This document shows positions 45,201 to 58,800 of a stretch of 64,000 nucleotides of DNA, one piece after another. Where the stretch lies: NCBI RefSeq assembly GCF_026151205.1, contig NC_087072.1, positions 12,066,169-12,130,168 on the forward strand. Direction: 5' to 3'. Under the pieces are notes generated by a model that saw only the letters and a list, made by a program, of their open reading frames with translations, made no database searches and had not been told where the DNA came from. The translations under genes were made by a program, and so were the position numbers. This stretch comes from Bolinopsis microptera (Eukaryota; Ctenophora; Tentaculata; Lobata; Bolinopsidae). Each line of letters begins with the position of its first letter. Position 1 is the stretch's first letter.

Positions 45201-48200
45201 TACCCTCTTGTTCTCGTGACACACTGACCAACATGTCTCACTAGGTTCCCTCTATTACCCTCTTGTTCTCGTGACACACTGACCAACATGTCTCACTAGG
45301 TTCCCTCTATTACCCTCTTGTTCTCGTGACACACTGACCAACATGTCTCACCAGGTTCCCTCTATTACCCTCTTGTTCTCGTGACACACTGACCAACATG
45401 TCTCACCAGGTTCCCTCTATTACCCTCTTGTTCTCGTGACACACTGACCAACATGTCTCACTAGGTTCCCTCTATTACCCTCTTGTTCTCGTGACACACT
45501 GACCAACATGTCTCACTAGGTTCCCTCTATTACCCTCTTGTTCTCGTGACACACTGACCAACATGTCTCACTAGGTTCCCTCTATTACCCTCTTGTTCTC
45601 GTGACACACTGACCAACATGTCTCACTAGGTTCCCTCTATTACCCTCTTGTTCTCGTGACACACTGACCAACATGTCTCACTAGGTTCCCTCTATTACCC
45701 TCTTGTTCTCGTGACACACTGACCAACATGTCTCACTAGGTTCCCTCTATTACCCTCTTGTTCTCGTGACACACTGACCAACATGTCTCACTAGGTTCCC
45801 TCTATTACCCTCTTGTTCTCGTGACACACTGACCAACATGTCTCACTAGGTTCCCTCTATTACCCTCTTGTTCTCGTGACACACTGACCAACATGTCTCA
45901 CTAGGTTCCCTCTATTACCCTCTTGTTCTCGTGACACACTGACCAACATGTCTCACCAGGTTCCCTCTATTACCCTCTTGTTCTCGTGACACACTGACCA
46001 ACATGTCTCACCAGGTTCCCTCTATTACCCTCTTGTTCTCGTGACACACTGACCAACATGTCTCACTAGGTTCCCTCTATTACCCTCTTGTTCTCGTGAC
46101 ACACTGACCAACATGTCTCACTAGGTTCCCTCTATTACCCTCTTGTTCTCGTGACACACTGACCAACATGTCTCACTAGGTTCCCTCTATTACCCTCTTG
46201 TTCTCGTGACACACTGACCAACATGTCTCACTAGGTTCCCTCTATTACCCTCTTGTTCTCGTGACACACTGACCAACATGTCTCACTAGGTTCCCTCTAT
46301 TACCCTCTTGTTCTCGTGACACACTGACCAACATGTCTCACTAGGTTCCCTCTATTACCCTCTTGTTCTCGTGACACACTGACCAACATGTCTCACTAGG
46401 TTCCCTCTATTACCTCTTGTTCTCGTGACACACTGACCAACATGTCTCACTAGGTTCCCTCTATTTCCCTCTTGTTCTCGTGACACACTGACCAACATGT
46501 CTCACTAGGTTCCCTCTATTACCCTCTTGTTCTCGTGACACACTGACCAACATGTCTCACCAGGTTCCCTCTATTACCCTCTTGTTCTCGTGACACACTG
46601 ACCAACATGTCTCACTAGGTTCCCTCTATTACCCTCTTGTTCTCGTGACACACTGACCAACATGTCTCACTAGGTTCCCTCTATTACCCTCTTGTTCACG
46701 TGACACACTGACCAACATGTCTCACTAGGTTCCCTCTATTACCCTCTTGTTCTCGTGACACACTGACCAACATGTCTCACTAGGTTCCCTCTATTTCCCT
46801 CTTGTTCTCGTGACACACTGACCAACATGTCTCACTAGGTTCCCTCTATTACCCTCTTGTTCTCGTGACACACTGACCAACATGTCTCACCAGGTTCCCT
46901 CTATTACCCTCTTGTTCTCGTGACACACTGACCAACATGTCTCACCAGGTTCCCTCTATTACCCTCTTGTTCTCGTGACACACTGACCAACATGTCTCAC
47001 CAGGTTCCCTCTATTACCCTCTTGTTCTCGTGACACACTGACCAACATGTCTCACTAGGTTCCCTCTATTACCCTCTTGTTCTCGTGACACACTGACCAA
47101 CATGTCTCACCAGGTTCCCTCTATTACCCTCTTGTTCTCGTGACACACTGACCAACATGTCTCACTAGGTTCCCTCTATTACCCTCTTGTTCTCGTGACA
47201 CACTGACCAACATGTCTCACCAGGTTCCCTCTATTACCCTCTTGTTCTCGTGACACACTGACCAACATGTCTCACTAGGTTCCCTCTATTACCCTCTTGT
47301 TCTCGTGACACACTGACCAACATGTCTCACTAGGTTCCCTCTATTACCCTCTTGTTCTCGTGACACACTGACCAACATGTCTCACTAGGTTCCCTCTATT
47401 ACCCTCTTGATCTCGTGACACACTGACCAACATGTCTCACTAGGTTCCCTCTATTACCCTCTTGTTCTCGTGACACACTGACCAACATGTCTCACTAGGT
47501 TCCCTCTATTACCCTCTTGTTCTCGTGACACACTGACCAACATGTCTCACTAGGTTCCCTCTATTACCCTCTTGTTCTCGTGACACACTGACCAACATGT
47601 CTCACTAGGTTCCCTCTATTACCCTCTTGTTCTCGTGACACACTGACCAACATGTCTCACTAGGTTCCCTCTATTTCCCTCTTGTTCTCGTGACACACTG
47701 ACCAACATGTCTCACTAGGTTCCCTCTATTACCCTCTTGTTCTCGTGACACACTGACCAACATGTCTCACCAGGTTCCCTCTATTACCCTCTTGTTCTCG
47801 TGACACACTGACCAACATGTCTCACTAGGTTCCCTCTATTACCCTCTTGTTCTCGTGACACACTGACCAACATGTCTCACTAGGTTCCCTCTATTACCCT
47901 CTTGTTCTCGTGACACACTGACCAACATGTCTCACCAGGTTCCCTCTATTACCCTCTTGTTCTCGTGACACACTGACCAACATGTCTCACCAGGTTCCCT
48001 CTATTACCCTCTTGTTCTCGTGACACACTGACCAACATGTCTCACTAGGTTCCCTCTATTTCCCTCTTGTTCTCGTGACACACTGACCAACATGTCTCAC
48101 TAGGTTCCCTCTATTACCCTCTTGTTCTCGTGACACACTGACCAACATGTCTCACTAGGTTCCCTCTATTACCCTCTTGTTCTCGTGACACACTGACCAA

Positions 48201-51200
48201 CATGTCTCACTAGGTTCCCTCTATTACCCTCTTGTTCTCGTGACACACTGACCAACATGTCTCACTAGGTTCCCTCTATTACCCTCTTGTTCTCGTGACA
48301 CACTGACCAACATGTCTCACCAGGTTCCCTCTATTACCCTCTTGTTCTCGTGACACACTGACCAACATGTCTCACCTAGGTTCCCTCTATTACCCTCTTG
48401 TTCTCGTGACACACTGACCAACATGTCTCACCAGGTTCCCTCTATTACCCTCTTGTTCTCGTGACACACTGACCAACATGTCTCACCAGGTTCCCTCTAT
48501 TACCCTCTTGTTCTCGTGACACACTGACCAACATGTCTCACTAGGTTCCCTCTATTACCCTCTTGTTCTCGTGACACACTGACCAACATGTCTCACTAGG
48601 TTCCCTCTATTACCCTCTTGTTCTCGTGACACACTGACCAACATGTCTCACTAGGTTCCCTCTATTACCCTCTTGTTCTCGTGACACACTGACCAACATG
48701 TCTCACTAGGTTCCCTCTATTACCCTCTTGTTCTCGTGACACACTGACCAACATGTCTCACCAGGTTCCCTCTATTACCCTCTTGTTCTCGTGACACACT
48801 GACCAACATGTCTCACTAGGTTCCCTCTATTACCCTCTTGTTCTCGTGACACACTGACCAACATGTCTCACTAGGTTCCCTCTATTACCCTCTTGTTCTC
48901 GTGACACACTGACCAACATGTCTCACCTAGGTTCCCTCTATTACCCTCTTGTTCTCGTGACACACTGACCAACATGTCTCACTAGGTTCCCTCTATTACC
49001 CTCTTGTTCTCGTGACACACTGACCAACATGTCTCACTAGGTTCCCTCTATTACCCTCTTGTTCTCGTGACACACTGACCAACATGTCTCACTAGGTTCC
49101 CTCTATTACCCTCTTGTTCTCGTGACACACTGACCAACATGTCTCACTAGGTTCCCTCTATTACCCTCTTGTTCTCGTGACACACTGACCAACATGTCTC
49201 ACTAGGTTCCCTCTATTACCCTCTTGTTCTCGTGACACACTGACCAACATGTCTCACTAGGTTCCCTCTATTACCCTCTTGTTCTCGTGACACACTGACC
49301 AACATGTCTCACTAGGTTCCCTCTATTACCCTCTTGTTCTCGTGACACACTGACCAACATGTCTCACTAGGTTCCCTCTATTACCCTCTTGTTCTCGTGA
49401 CACACTGACCAACATGTCTCACTAGGTTCCCTCTATTACCCTCTTGTTCTCGTGACACACTGACCAACATGTCTCACTAGGTTCCCTCTATTACCCTCTT
49501 GTTCTCGTGACACACTGACCAACATGTCTCACTAGGTTCCCTCTATTACCCTCTTGTTCTCGTGACACACTGACCAACATGTCTCACTAGGTTCCCTCTA
49601 TTACCCTCTTGTTCTCGTGACACACTGACCAACATGTCTCACTAGGTTCCCTCTATTACCCTCTTGTTCTCGTGACACACTGACCAACATGTCTCACTAG
49701 GTTCCCTCTATTACCCTCTTGTTCTCGTGACACACTGACCAACATGTCTCACTAGGTTCCCTCTATTACCCTCTTGTTCTCGTGACACACTGACCAACAT
49801 GTCTCACTAGGTTCCCTCTATTACCCTCTTGTTCTCGTGACACACTGACCAACATGTCTCACTAGGTTCCCTCTATTACCCTCTTGTTCTCGTGACACAC
49901 TGACCAACATGTCTCACTAGGTTCCCTCTATTACCCTCTTGTTCTCGTGACACACTGACCAACATGTCTCACTAGGTTCCCTCTATTACCCTCTTGTTCT
50001 CGTGACACACTGACCAACATGTCTCACTAGGTTCCCTCTATTACCCTCTTGTTCTCGTGACACACTGACCAACATGTCTCACTAGGTTCCCTCTATTACC
50101 CTCTTGTTCTCGTGACACACTGACCAACATGTCTCACTAGGTTCCCTCTATTACCCTCTTGTTCTCGTGACACACTGACCAACATGTCTCACTAGGTTCC
50201 CTCTATTACCCTCTTGTTCTCGTGACACACTGACCAACATGTCTCACTAGGTTCCCTCTATTACCCTCTTGTTCTCGTGACACACTGACCAACATGTCTC
50301 ACTAGGTTCCCTCTATTACCCTCTTGTTCTCGTGACACACTGACCAACATGTCTCACTAGGTTCCCTCTATTACCCTCTTGTTCTCGTGACACACTGACC
50401 AACATGTCTCACTAGGTTCCCTCTATTACCCTCTTGTTCTCGTGACACACTGACCAACATGTCTCACTAGGTTCCCTCTATTACCCTCTTGTTCTCGTGA
50501 CACACTGACCAACATGTCTCACTACGTTCCCTCTATTACCCTCTTGTTCTCGTGACACACTGACCAACATGTCTCACTAGGTTCCCTCTATTACCCTCTT
50601 GTTCTCGTGACACACTGACCAACATGTCTCACTAGGTTCCCTCTATTACCCTCTTGTTCTCGTGACACACTGACCAACATGTCTCACTAGGTTCCCTCTA
50701 TTACCCTCTTGTTCTCGTGACACACTGACCAACATGTCTCACTAGGTTCCCTCTATTACCCTCTTGTTCTCGTGACACACTGACCAACATGTCTCACTAG
50801 GTTCCCTCTATTACCCTCTTGTTCTCGTGACACACTGACCAACATGTCTCACTAGGTTCCCTCTATTACCCTCTTGTTCTCGTGACACACTGACCAACAT
50901 GTCTCACCAGGTTCCCTCTATTTCCCTCTTGTTCTCGTGACACACTGACCAACATGTCTCACTAGGTTCCCTCTATTACCCTCTTGTTCTCGTGACACAC
51001 TGACCAACATGTCTCACTACGTTCCCTCTATTACCCTCTTGTTCTCGTGACACACTGACCAACATGTCTCACTATGTTCCCTCTATTACCCTCTTGTTCT
51101 CGTGACACACTGACCAACATGTCTCACCAGGTTCCCTCTATTACCCTCTTGTTCTCGTGACACACTGACCAACATGTCTCACTAGGTTCCCTCTATTACC

Positions 51201-52115
51201 CTCTTGTTCTCGTGACACACTGACCAACATGTCTCACTAGGTTCCCTCTATTACCCTCTTGTTCTCGTGACACACTGACCAATATGTCTCACTAGGTTCC
51301 CTCTATTACTCTCTTGTTCTCGTGACACACTGACCAACATGTCTCACTAGGTTCCCTCTATTACCCTCTTGTTCTCGTGACACACTGACCAACATGTCTC
51401 ACTAGGTTCCCTCTATTACCCTCTTGTTCTCGTGACACACTGACCAACATGTCTCACTAGGTTCCCTCTATTACCCTCTTGTTCTCGTGACACACTGACC
51501 AACATGTCTCACTAGCTCACTAGGTTCCCTCTATTACCCTCTTGTTCTCGTGACACACTGACCAACATGTCTCACTAGGTTCCCTCTATTTCCCTCTTGT
51601 TCTCGTGACACACTGACCAACATGTCTCACTAGGTTCCCTCTATTACCCTCTTGTTCTCGTGACACACTGACCAACATGTCTCACTAGGTTCCCTCTATT
51701 ACCCTCTTGTTCTCGTGACACACTGACCAACATGTCTCACTAGGTTCCCTCTATTACCCTCTTGTTCTCGTGACACACTGACCAACATGTCTCACTAGGT
51801 TCCCTCTATTAACCTCTTGTTCTCGTGACACACTGACCAACATGTCTCACTAGGTTCCCTCTATTACCCTCTTGTTCTCGTGACACACTGACCAACGTCC
51901 AACATGTCTCACTAGGTTCCCTCTATTACCCTCTTGTTCTCGTGACACACTGACCAACATGTCTCACCAGGTTTCAGAGTGGATTACAACTCAGTGTTTA
52001 CAACATCAAACCAGAACACTTTGCTCAGCAGCTCACATTCCTGGATCAGCGGTACCTGCTAGCAATGTCTCCCAGAGAGCTGCTCTACTGCGAGAAGATC
52101 AACGACGATAAAGTG
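39017..52115 (+). CDS. RasGEF-domain gene (partial, 4 exons)
   Basis: Exons 39017-39205, 39319-39592, 39742-39874 and 51971-52115 join in phases 0, 1 and 2 with no stop, about 247 residues. The N-terminal 155 residues (LATYDIKLIFSDISELPKKV, LKLSDYTFYFSGEILVVENR) form no domain I can name. Exon 3 is a Ser/Pro linker. Exon 4 reads LSVYNIKPEHFAQQLTFLDQ and YLLAMSPRELLYCEK, the opening helices of a CDC25-type Ras guanine nucleotide exchange domain (usually ...P.EIAEQLT..D..LF..I.P.EL). The product would activate a Ras-family GTPase; which subfamily is not clear. The rest of the catalytic domain must lie past 52115. A TAA two codons before the ATG at 39017 supports that start, but an earlier exon cannot be excluded. 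Confidence 0.72.
39319..39592 (+). CDS. RasGEF gene, exon 2
   Basis: Acceptor CAATTTTCAG, donor ACG|GTTAGT, phase 0 to 1. Encodes IWKSAKETHPYEVDAILKLS and an acidic end (DTAEDDGSDLEP). Confidence 0.72.
39742..39874 (+). CDS. RasGEF gene, exon 3
   Basis: Acceptor TTGTTGAGCAG, donor ACAG|GTAATT, phase 1 to 2. Encodes LPCALSPPAFFVIPPPYQSK and a Ser-rich end. Confidence 0.72.
40446..41046 (+). repeat. 34-bp minisatellite
   Basis: About 13 copies of a unit with AACTATTTGTTATCTCAGTG and AGGTGCGACACAGT, interrupted by the MITE at 40506-40653. Confidence 0.93.
40506..40653. mobile_element. hAT-type MITE, copy 2
   Basis: 148 bp, same ends as the copy at 3366 (CAGGGACAAAAGG) and about 90% alike inside, flanked by the 8-bp duplication GTGAGGTG (40498-40505, 40654-40661) made from the minisatellite unit. 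Confidence 0.95.
41504..41543. repeat. Hairpin, 18-bp arms
   Basis: AAGGGAACTCTATTACCC and its complement with one mismatch, loop AGCT. Similarity continues weakly outwards (41490-41556), so it may be a very small palindromic MITE. Confidence 0.85.
41729..41770. repeat. Hairpin, 17-bp perfect arms
   Basis: CTGTGTTTCTGCCAACG and its exact complement around an 8-nt loop, followed by a further partial copy CCAACGATATTGGC. Confidence 0.88.
43450..51970 (+). repeat. 55-bp minisatellite, about 155 copies
   Basis: Unit begins GTTCCCTCTATTACCCTCTT, continues GTTCTCGTGACACACTGACC and ends AACATGTCTCACTAG or CACCAG. Most units are identical or differ at CTAG/CCAG and TTACCC/TTTCCC. The central part (about 48950-50890) is the most uniform, suggesting recent expansion. 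The array ends exactly at the exon 4 acceptor. Confidence 0.99.
51971..52115 (+). CDS. RasGEF gene, exon 4 (start of RasGEF domain)
   Basis: The acceptor CATGTCTCACCAG is the last unit of the 55-bp minisatellite. A second AG six bases on (GTTTCAG) would shift the frame into a stop, so the first is used. Donor GTG|GTGAGT, phase 0. Confidence 0.78.
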
Positions 52116-52170
52116 GTGAGTTAAATCATGGTTATAATAGTGTAATTTCAGTTAACTTGATGAGTAGTTG

Positions 52171-53964
52171 TTCACTTACTAGGGATTCCTGGTTACTGAT
52201 TATAGTCGGTTCAAGTAATTCCTGGTCACTTATTAGCGATTCCTGGTTACTGATTAAAGATGTTTGTAATTCCTGGTAACTTATTAGGGATTCCTGGTTA
52301 CTGATTATAGTCGGTTGTAATTCCTGGTCACTTATTAGGGATTCATGGTTACTGATTATAGTCGGTTTTAATTTCTGGTCACTTATTAGGGATTCGTGGT
52401 TACTGATTATAGTCGGTTGTAATTCCTGGTCACTTATTAGGGATTCATGGTTACTGATTATAGTCGGTTGTAATTCCTGGTCACTTATTAGGGATTCGTG
52501 GTTACTGATTATAGTCGGTTGTAATTCCTGGTCACTTATTAGGGATTCTTGGTTACTGATTATAGTCGGTTGTAATTCCTGGTCACTTATTAGGGATTCT
52601 TGGTTACTGATTATAGTCGGTTGTAATTCCTGATCACTTATTAGGGATTCCTGGTTACTGATTATAGTCGGTTGTAATTCCTGGTCACTTATTAGGGATT
52701 CCTGGTTACTGATTATAGTCGGTTGTAATTCCTGGTCACTTATTAGGGATTCCTGGCTACTGATTATAGTCGGTTGTAATTCCTGGTCACTGATTAGGGA
52801 TTCCTGGTTACTGATTATAGTCGGTTGTAATTCCTGGTCACTGAATAGGGATTCCTGGTTACTGATTATAGTCGGTTGTAATTCCTGGTCACTTATTAGG
52901 GATTCGTGGTTACTGATTATAGTCGGTTGTAATTCCTGGTCACTTATTAGGGATTCGTGGTTACTGATTATAGTCGGTTGTAATTCCTGGTCACTTATTA
53001 GGGATTCATGGTTACTGATTATAGTCGGTTGTAATTCCTGGTCACTTATTAGGGATTCTTGGTTACTGATTATAGTCGGTTGTAATTCCTGGTCACTTAT
53101 TAGGGATTCCTGGTTACTGATTATAGTCGGTTGTAATTCCTGGTCACTTATTAGGGATTCATGGTTACTGATTATAGTCGGTTGTAATTCCTGGTCACTT
53201 ATTAGGGATTCGTGGTTACTGATTATAGTCGGTTGTAATTCCTGGTCACTTATTAGGGATTCGTGGTTACTGATTATAGTCGGTTGTAATTCCTGGTCAC
53301 TTATTAGGGATTCGTGGTTACTGATTATAGTCGGTTGTAATTCCTGGTCACTTATTAGGGATTCCTGGTTACTGATTATAGTCGGTTGTAATTCCTGGTC
53401 ACTTATTAGGGATTCATGGTTACTGATTATAGTCGGTTGTAATTCCTGGTCACTTATTAGGGATTCGTGGTTACTGATTATAGTCGGTTGGAATTCCTGG
53501 TCACTTATTAGGGATTCTTGGTTACTGATTATAGTCGGTTGTAATTCCTGGTCACTTATTAGGGATTCCTGGTTACTGATTATAGTCGGTTGTAATTCCT
53601 GGTCACTTATTAGGGATTCCTGGTTACTGATTATAGTCGGTTGTAATTCCTGGTCACATATTAGGGATTCCTGGTTACTGATTATAGTCGGTTGTAATTC
53701 CTGGTCACTTATTAGGGATTCCTGGTTACTGATTATAGTCGGTTGTAATTCCTGGTCACTGATTAGGGATTCCTGGTTACTGATTATAGTCGGTTGTAAT
53801 TCCTGGTCACTTATTAGGGATTCCTGGTTACTGATTATAGTCGGTTGTAATTCCTGGTCACATATTAGGGATTCCTGGTTACTGATTATAGTCGGTTGTA
53901 ATTCCTGGTCACTTATTAGGGATTCGTGGTTACTGATTATAGTCGGTTGTAATTCCTGGTCACT
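52171..53964 (+). repeat. 51-bp minisatellite, about 35 copies
   Basis: Unit contains GGTTGTAATTCCTGGTCACT, TATTAGGGATTCCTGG and TTACTGATTATAGTC. It starts about 55 nt past the exon 4 donor. Main variable position is the base in GATTCNTGG. Confidence 0.98.
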
Positions 53965-55391
53965 GTTTCCATTGGTATCTGAAAAAGGAATTTCCAGAGC
54001 GGCGTCTGTTTCGACATTATAAACCCATTTAACTTTAAAGTCTGTCTAGGCTACAGTAGTAGTGTAGCCGCTACACTACCTTAATTTAACGGTGATACTA
54101 CCTCAGTCACATGTTAAATCAAGTGTAAAGAGAAGAAATGTGAACCACACACTCCACTACACACCACTACACTACACTACCACTTTCACTTGCAACAGTT
54201 GGGTTATGAGCGTGGAAGGTGATGATGGATTTACCGCGTGTAGTTGAAATATCCCAAATATTCCATATAACATGACTGGTGAGCCCGCTAAAGGAATGCT
54301 GCATCCGCCCGATTTTAATCAGCAGCCTCGTATAATGTAGAACATTCTAAAACATTCCCAGATATTTGGGTGTTTACAACACCAAATCAACTGATGAAAA
54401 GTTTGCGGTATCTTAATTGGAGCAAACAATTATCTAACCAATTTCTTGAGGTGTTCTCAGGTTTTACGTCAGTCAGGAATTATTATGTAGCTTAATTCTT
54501 GGAGCTCTGCCAAGAAAAGGAATGTTATTAGTAGGAGAATCTGAAGGGATATGTTATTATGAGAATGTGAGCAAGCACACATCACAGTACACTGTTTACT
54601 GGAAATGTAGTGACGTCAGGCTGGCGGGATCTCTCCACCATCCCACCTGATAATATGCATGTGTGCAAATGCCAATCATCTCACGAGTTGGCTCATTAGA
54701 TGTGATGGGCGTGTAACAAACAACATTTAATTAATTAGTAACACACAGCTTCTACCTTTAATTAATTAGTTACACTTAGCTTTAAAGTATTTATACGTTA
54801 ATACTGTATTACTATTTATAACATAATAAGTTACACATACCATTCATTATATGTCCCTAGTAGGTTATTCTATTAATAGATCATAGAACTAATTTGAATC
54901 TTATTGCTGTGTAAATTTGATTCTAATTCTAATGATTCTAATATTCTAATTGCTGTGTAATTAATAAGCAAGGTTACATTAGCCAGTACACGTGGCCCCC
55001 TGCTCGCATGTAACTATACATCACTCCGTCCAGTTTGTTGGTCCGTACTAAAAGGAAATACACACCTTACCAACTACTTCTCCCAAATTTACTCCAAAAT
55101 ACACACGCGAGGTGTGCCGGAGAGTAAATACACACCCCGTCTTCCACAGACCACCCCACAGACCACCCCACTGACCACCCGTCTTCTACAGCTAGATGTA
55201 TAACGCTCAGACGGCAGCGCTTGACCCGTTAATTATTTTATATTTATATTAGACACGTGATCATCACTGAAGTAAAAACGGTTATATCAGGTGATACGTC
55301 CGTGACATGTGATGTCGCCTACTATAACACAGATTCTGTGCTCAATATCAGTTATTCTATGTAATATTTCTTATTATACATTTATGTTTAA
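53965..55391. other. No gene seen
   Basis: AT-rich, with small direct repeats such as TTAATTAATTAGT (54727, 54764) and CCACCCCACAGACCACCCCA near 55150. No RasGEF exon was recognised. Confidence 0.5.
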
Positions 55392-55899
55392 GGGGGCATA
55401 CACCAAAACAGTGGTTTGTTCCGTCCAACCCAAATGGTCTCAACCAAAATAATTATTTTCTCCATAATCCCGCTCTAACCAGGAAATGCTCGATTACAAA
55501 AATAGGTATTCTCAAAAAAAATTTTTTTGTTGGGGACCGGCCCGAAGTACCAGCCAATGTTTACTCAAAAAATAATATATATAATAAGTGTTAATTCAAA
55601 CTCAAAACTCATACAAGATTAGATCTCATTAAAACGATTAAAATGTATATAATAGAGCTTGTCGAACAAAACATAGCTGAGCACATTTAAAGTTGCCTTA
55701 AGTTGAAATTATCATATTAATATGCTTTTAGAGTTGTTAGAGTGGAAACAGGCGCATAGCTACTGCTAGCTAGCTATTCCAAAATTTTTGAAATTTAACG
55801 ACTGTTATCAGTCGCATAGCGTCATGCCGTTTTTGCTGGCGAATTGATGGCAGTGTAACTGAGATGGTATGCAGTGAAATTGATTCTGTGATGGCGTGC

Positions 55900-58800
55900 T
55901 TATGGGACAGAGTTATTATTAGCATTACGGTTGATGTTGCGCTCTGATTTCCTTAGTCCCGTAATATTGTATAACATAAAGTTAGGCCATTCGTCTGCAA
56001 TGCCCTCGTTTTGTTGATCAATGAGCATGTTTTTTATGCACCTTTTGTAGATGTTAAGGTTGAATAGACTTGGCAAGGAAGTTGCTGCGACACTATATCT
56101 GTTTATTGCTAATAGTGGACCTTTGTAGAATACTGAATTATTGTAAGGGTGTTTACCGTATTCATCTGACCATAAAGTTGTAAGACTCGAATCCGGATCG
56201 GCGACGTTAAATATTGGTGCACTGTTAGGTATTGTTTTCTTTATAGAGGGAGGCACTAGACTTGGGAAGTTTTTTAGCTTATGTATAAAAACTAATGCGT
56301 TCTTTACGATGATACTATGAACTGTCAATATTTTGTGTACATAGAAACCAGACTTGGTACTTGCTGGTGGTGTACCATCTTTGTACCAGTAATTAACAAA
56401 ACCTGGTAGTATTGCTCTAAGACCCATTTTCTGTTTAACAAATAGTGTTTCTATATGGGATTTGGCAGCAAAACCCCAGACGAGGGAGCAGTAATTAAGG
56501 TGAGACTGCACAAAGCTGTGATATATTTGTAAACGTGCTTCCAGAGGCAAATATTTTTTAAGTTTGTACATGACTCCAATGTATCTGGCCATTTTCATTT
56601 TCATGGCAGAAATATGTTGCGACCAGTTCAGTTTGTTATCTATTATAACACCTAAGAAACGGGCTTCTGTTTTTCTTTCGATTGTGACACCGGAAATTAC
56701 TACATCGCGATAAATGAGGTTTCTTTGTCGAGAAAAGATCATATAATTCGTTTTTTTAAGATTTAGAGCTAATCCGTTGCTATCTACCCATTTAACTAAG
56801 ACATCGCTAAGAATTTTGAGCTTATCATAAACCTCGTTTATATTTTCTCCCGTTAGGAAAATGTTTGCATCATCTGCGTACATGATGAAATTAGCTATTT
56901 CTGATATTTGAGGAAGATCGTTTATGTAGATTATAAAAAGGAGAGGTCCCAAAATTGAACCTTGGGGTACACCGTAAATAATTGGATTGGCTGAGGATTC
57001 AGAGGATCCAATTGATACAAACTGGTTTCTGTTCATAAGATATGATTTAAACCAGTTTAAAGCTAGACCTCTTATGCCATAGTGCTCGAGCTTATTCAGG
57101 AGTATGGAGTGATCCACAAGGTCAAATGCTTTGCTAAAGTCAATCAAAAGGAGCAAAGTAACTTGCTTTTTAGACATTGAATTGAGGATTCTGTCTTTAG
57201 CATTAAGAAGTGCATGTTCACAAGACCTACCTGGGCGGAAGCCGTATTGATTTTCACAAAGAATATTGTAGGTATCCAAGAAATTTATGACTCGATTGTG
57301 CATAAGCTTTTCGTAGACTTTTGAGAAAGTGGCAAGTAGAGATATCGGTCTGTAATTTTTGATGTCAGTTTTAGATCCACCTTTATGTACAGGAACTACT
57401 TTTGCCGTTTTCAAGGCTTGGGGAAAGACCCCTTGTTCGAACGAGCTGTTAACAACGTGGGCCAATACAGTGGTAAAATTATGACAGCTGTTGGCAATTT
57501 TGAGTGGTTGGATTTTGGTGTCAAGAGTAGCTTTATTCTTAAATAGGTTAATAACGTCTTGAACTTCGGTAGTTGTGACTGGTTTTATGTAGATACTATT
57601 TGGAGAAGGGTTACGTAGTGTCCCCTGGGCCCCACCAGGATCGAAAGTGGTCCTACTACTAATTTCAGATTTAATTTTTGGAGCGATGTTTGAGAAGTGA
57701 TCATTAAATTTTTCTGCTACTGCTGCCGGAGTGCTGACTTGTCCGTTTTCGTCCGACAGTTTTATCGATGTAGGTTTGGATGGTTTCCTATTCAGAAGTC
57801 CGTTAATCATCTGCCACTGCTTCTTAGAATTATCTTTGTGTTGTTCAAAGAATTTTTTGTAGTGTATGTTTTTGGCTTTGTCAACGTGTTTGGTGCAAAA
57901 CTTTTTCAAACGGTCATATTTTAGCTGGTTCCTATCAACTGGTTCCTTAACAAAATCATGATATGCCTGATTTTTACGTTCTATAGCTTCTTCAAGCCAG
58001 GGCAGTATCCATGGTTTGGGATTAACACGTTCATTTTGTCTGCGCTCGGACTGTCTTTTTGTCGGGTAGGCAGCGTTATAAATCCTGTTGTAAGCCGAAT
58101 TTAAACAATCAAACTGCTGGTTAGCATCAGGGGTATTTGTTAGTATTACAGACCAATTTTCTTCCATTATTAAATCTCTAAATTTATGGTTGTTGGCCTC
58201 ATTAAAACTACGTACGTTGGTTTGTGTTGGATTTTGATTATAAGATGCGGAGCGGTAACTGCTGTTGGATGTATTATCAAGATTAATTGTTGTAACTATC
58301 GCTAAGTGATCCGACAGATCTGTCGTTAATACGTTGCAGCTTATTGTATCTTCAAGATTGTTCGTGTAGATATGATCAATAAGCGTGGCACTGTGGTCTG
58401 TTATGCGAGTTGGATGTGATACAATTTGGATGAAACCGTAAGAGGATGCAATATCTATAATGCTTTGACATGCCTGGTTGCTACTGTGCTTCAGTAAATT
58501 TAGATTAAAATCTCCATGTAACGTCATATGTTTGCGAGAGTGTCTTCCCAGGTTGTGAAGCGTACTTTTAAAAATTTCAAGAAATGCTTCAGGTTTTCTA
58601 GCGGGAGAGCGATAAACATTTCCAATTATCTTTGTTCTATTATATCCTTTACACTGGTGGATCTTGATAAATTGAAATTCGCCGCTAGTATTTGAGGGTT
58701 CAGGGTTGGGATTGAAAACATCAATTTTATCAGAGTCAGCTACACGTTTGTGTATGTATATGGCAAGCCCCCCACCTTTACCCGATGTGCGGATGGGATC

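Larger units (their letters stand above)
39875..51970 (+). other. 12-kb third intron of the RasGEF gene
   Basis: About 75% tandem repeat. It holds a 34-bp minisatellite with an inserted hAT MITE, two hairpins and the 55-bp array. The non-repetitive part 41771-43449 shows no gene; several Thr/Ser-coding frames in it are not conserved-looking. Confidence 0.7.

Noticed and set aside
43450-51970. CRISPR-like or centromeric satellite reading of the array
   Set aside because: Units are contiguous with no unique spacers, and the array is confined to one intron with a splice site at its end; a minisatellite explains it.
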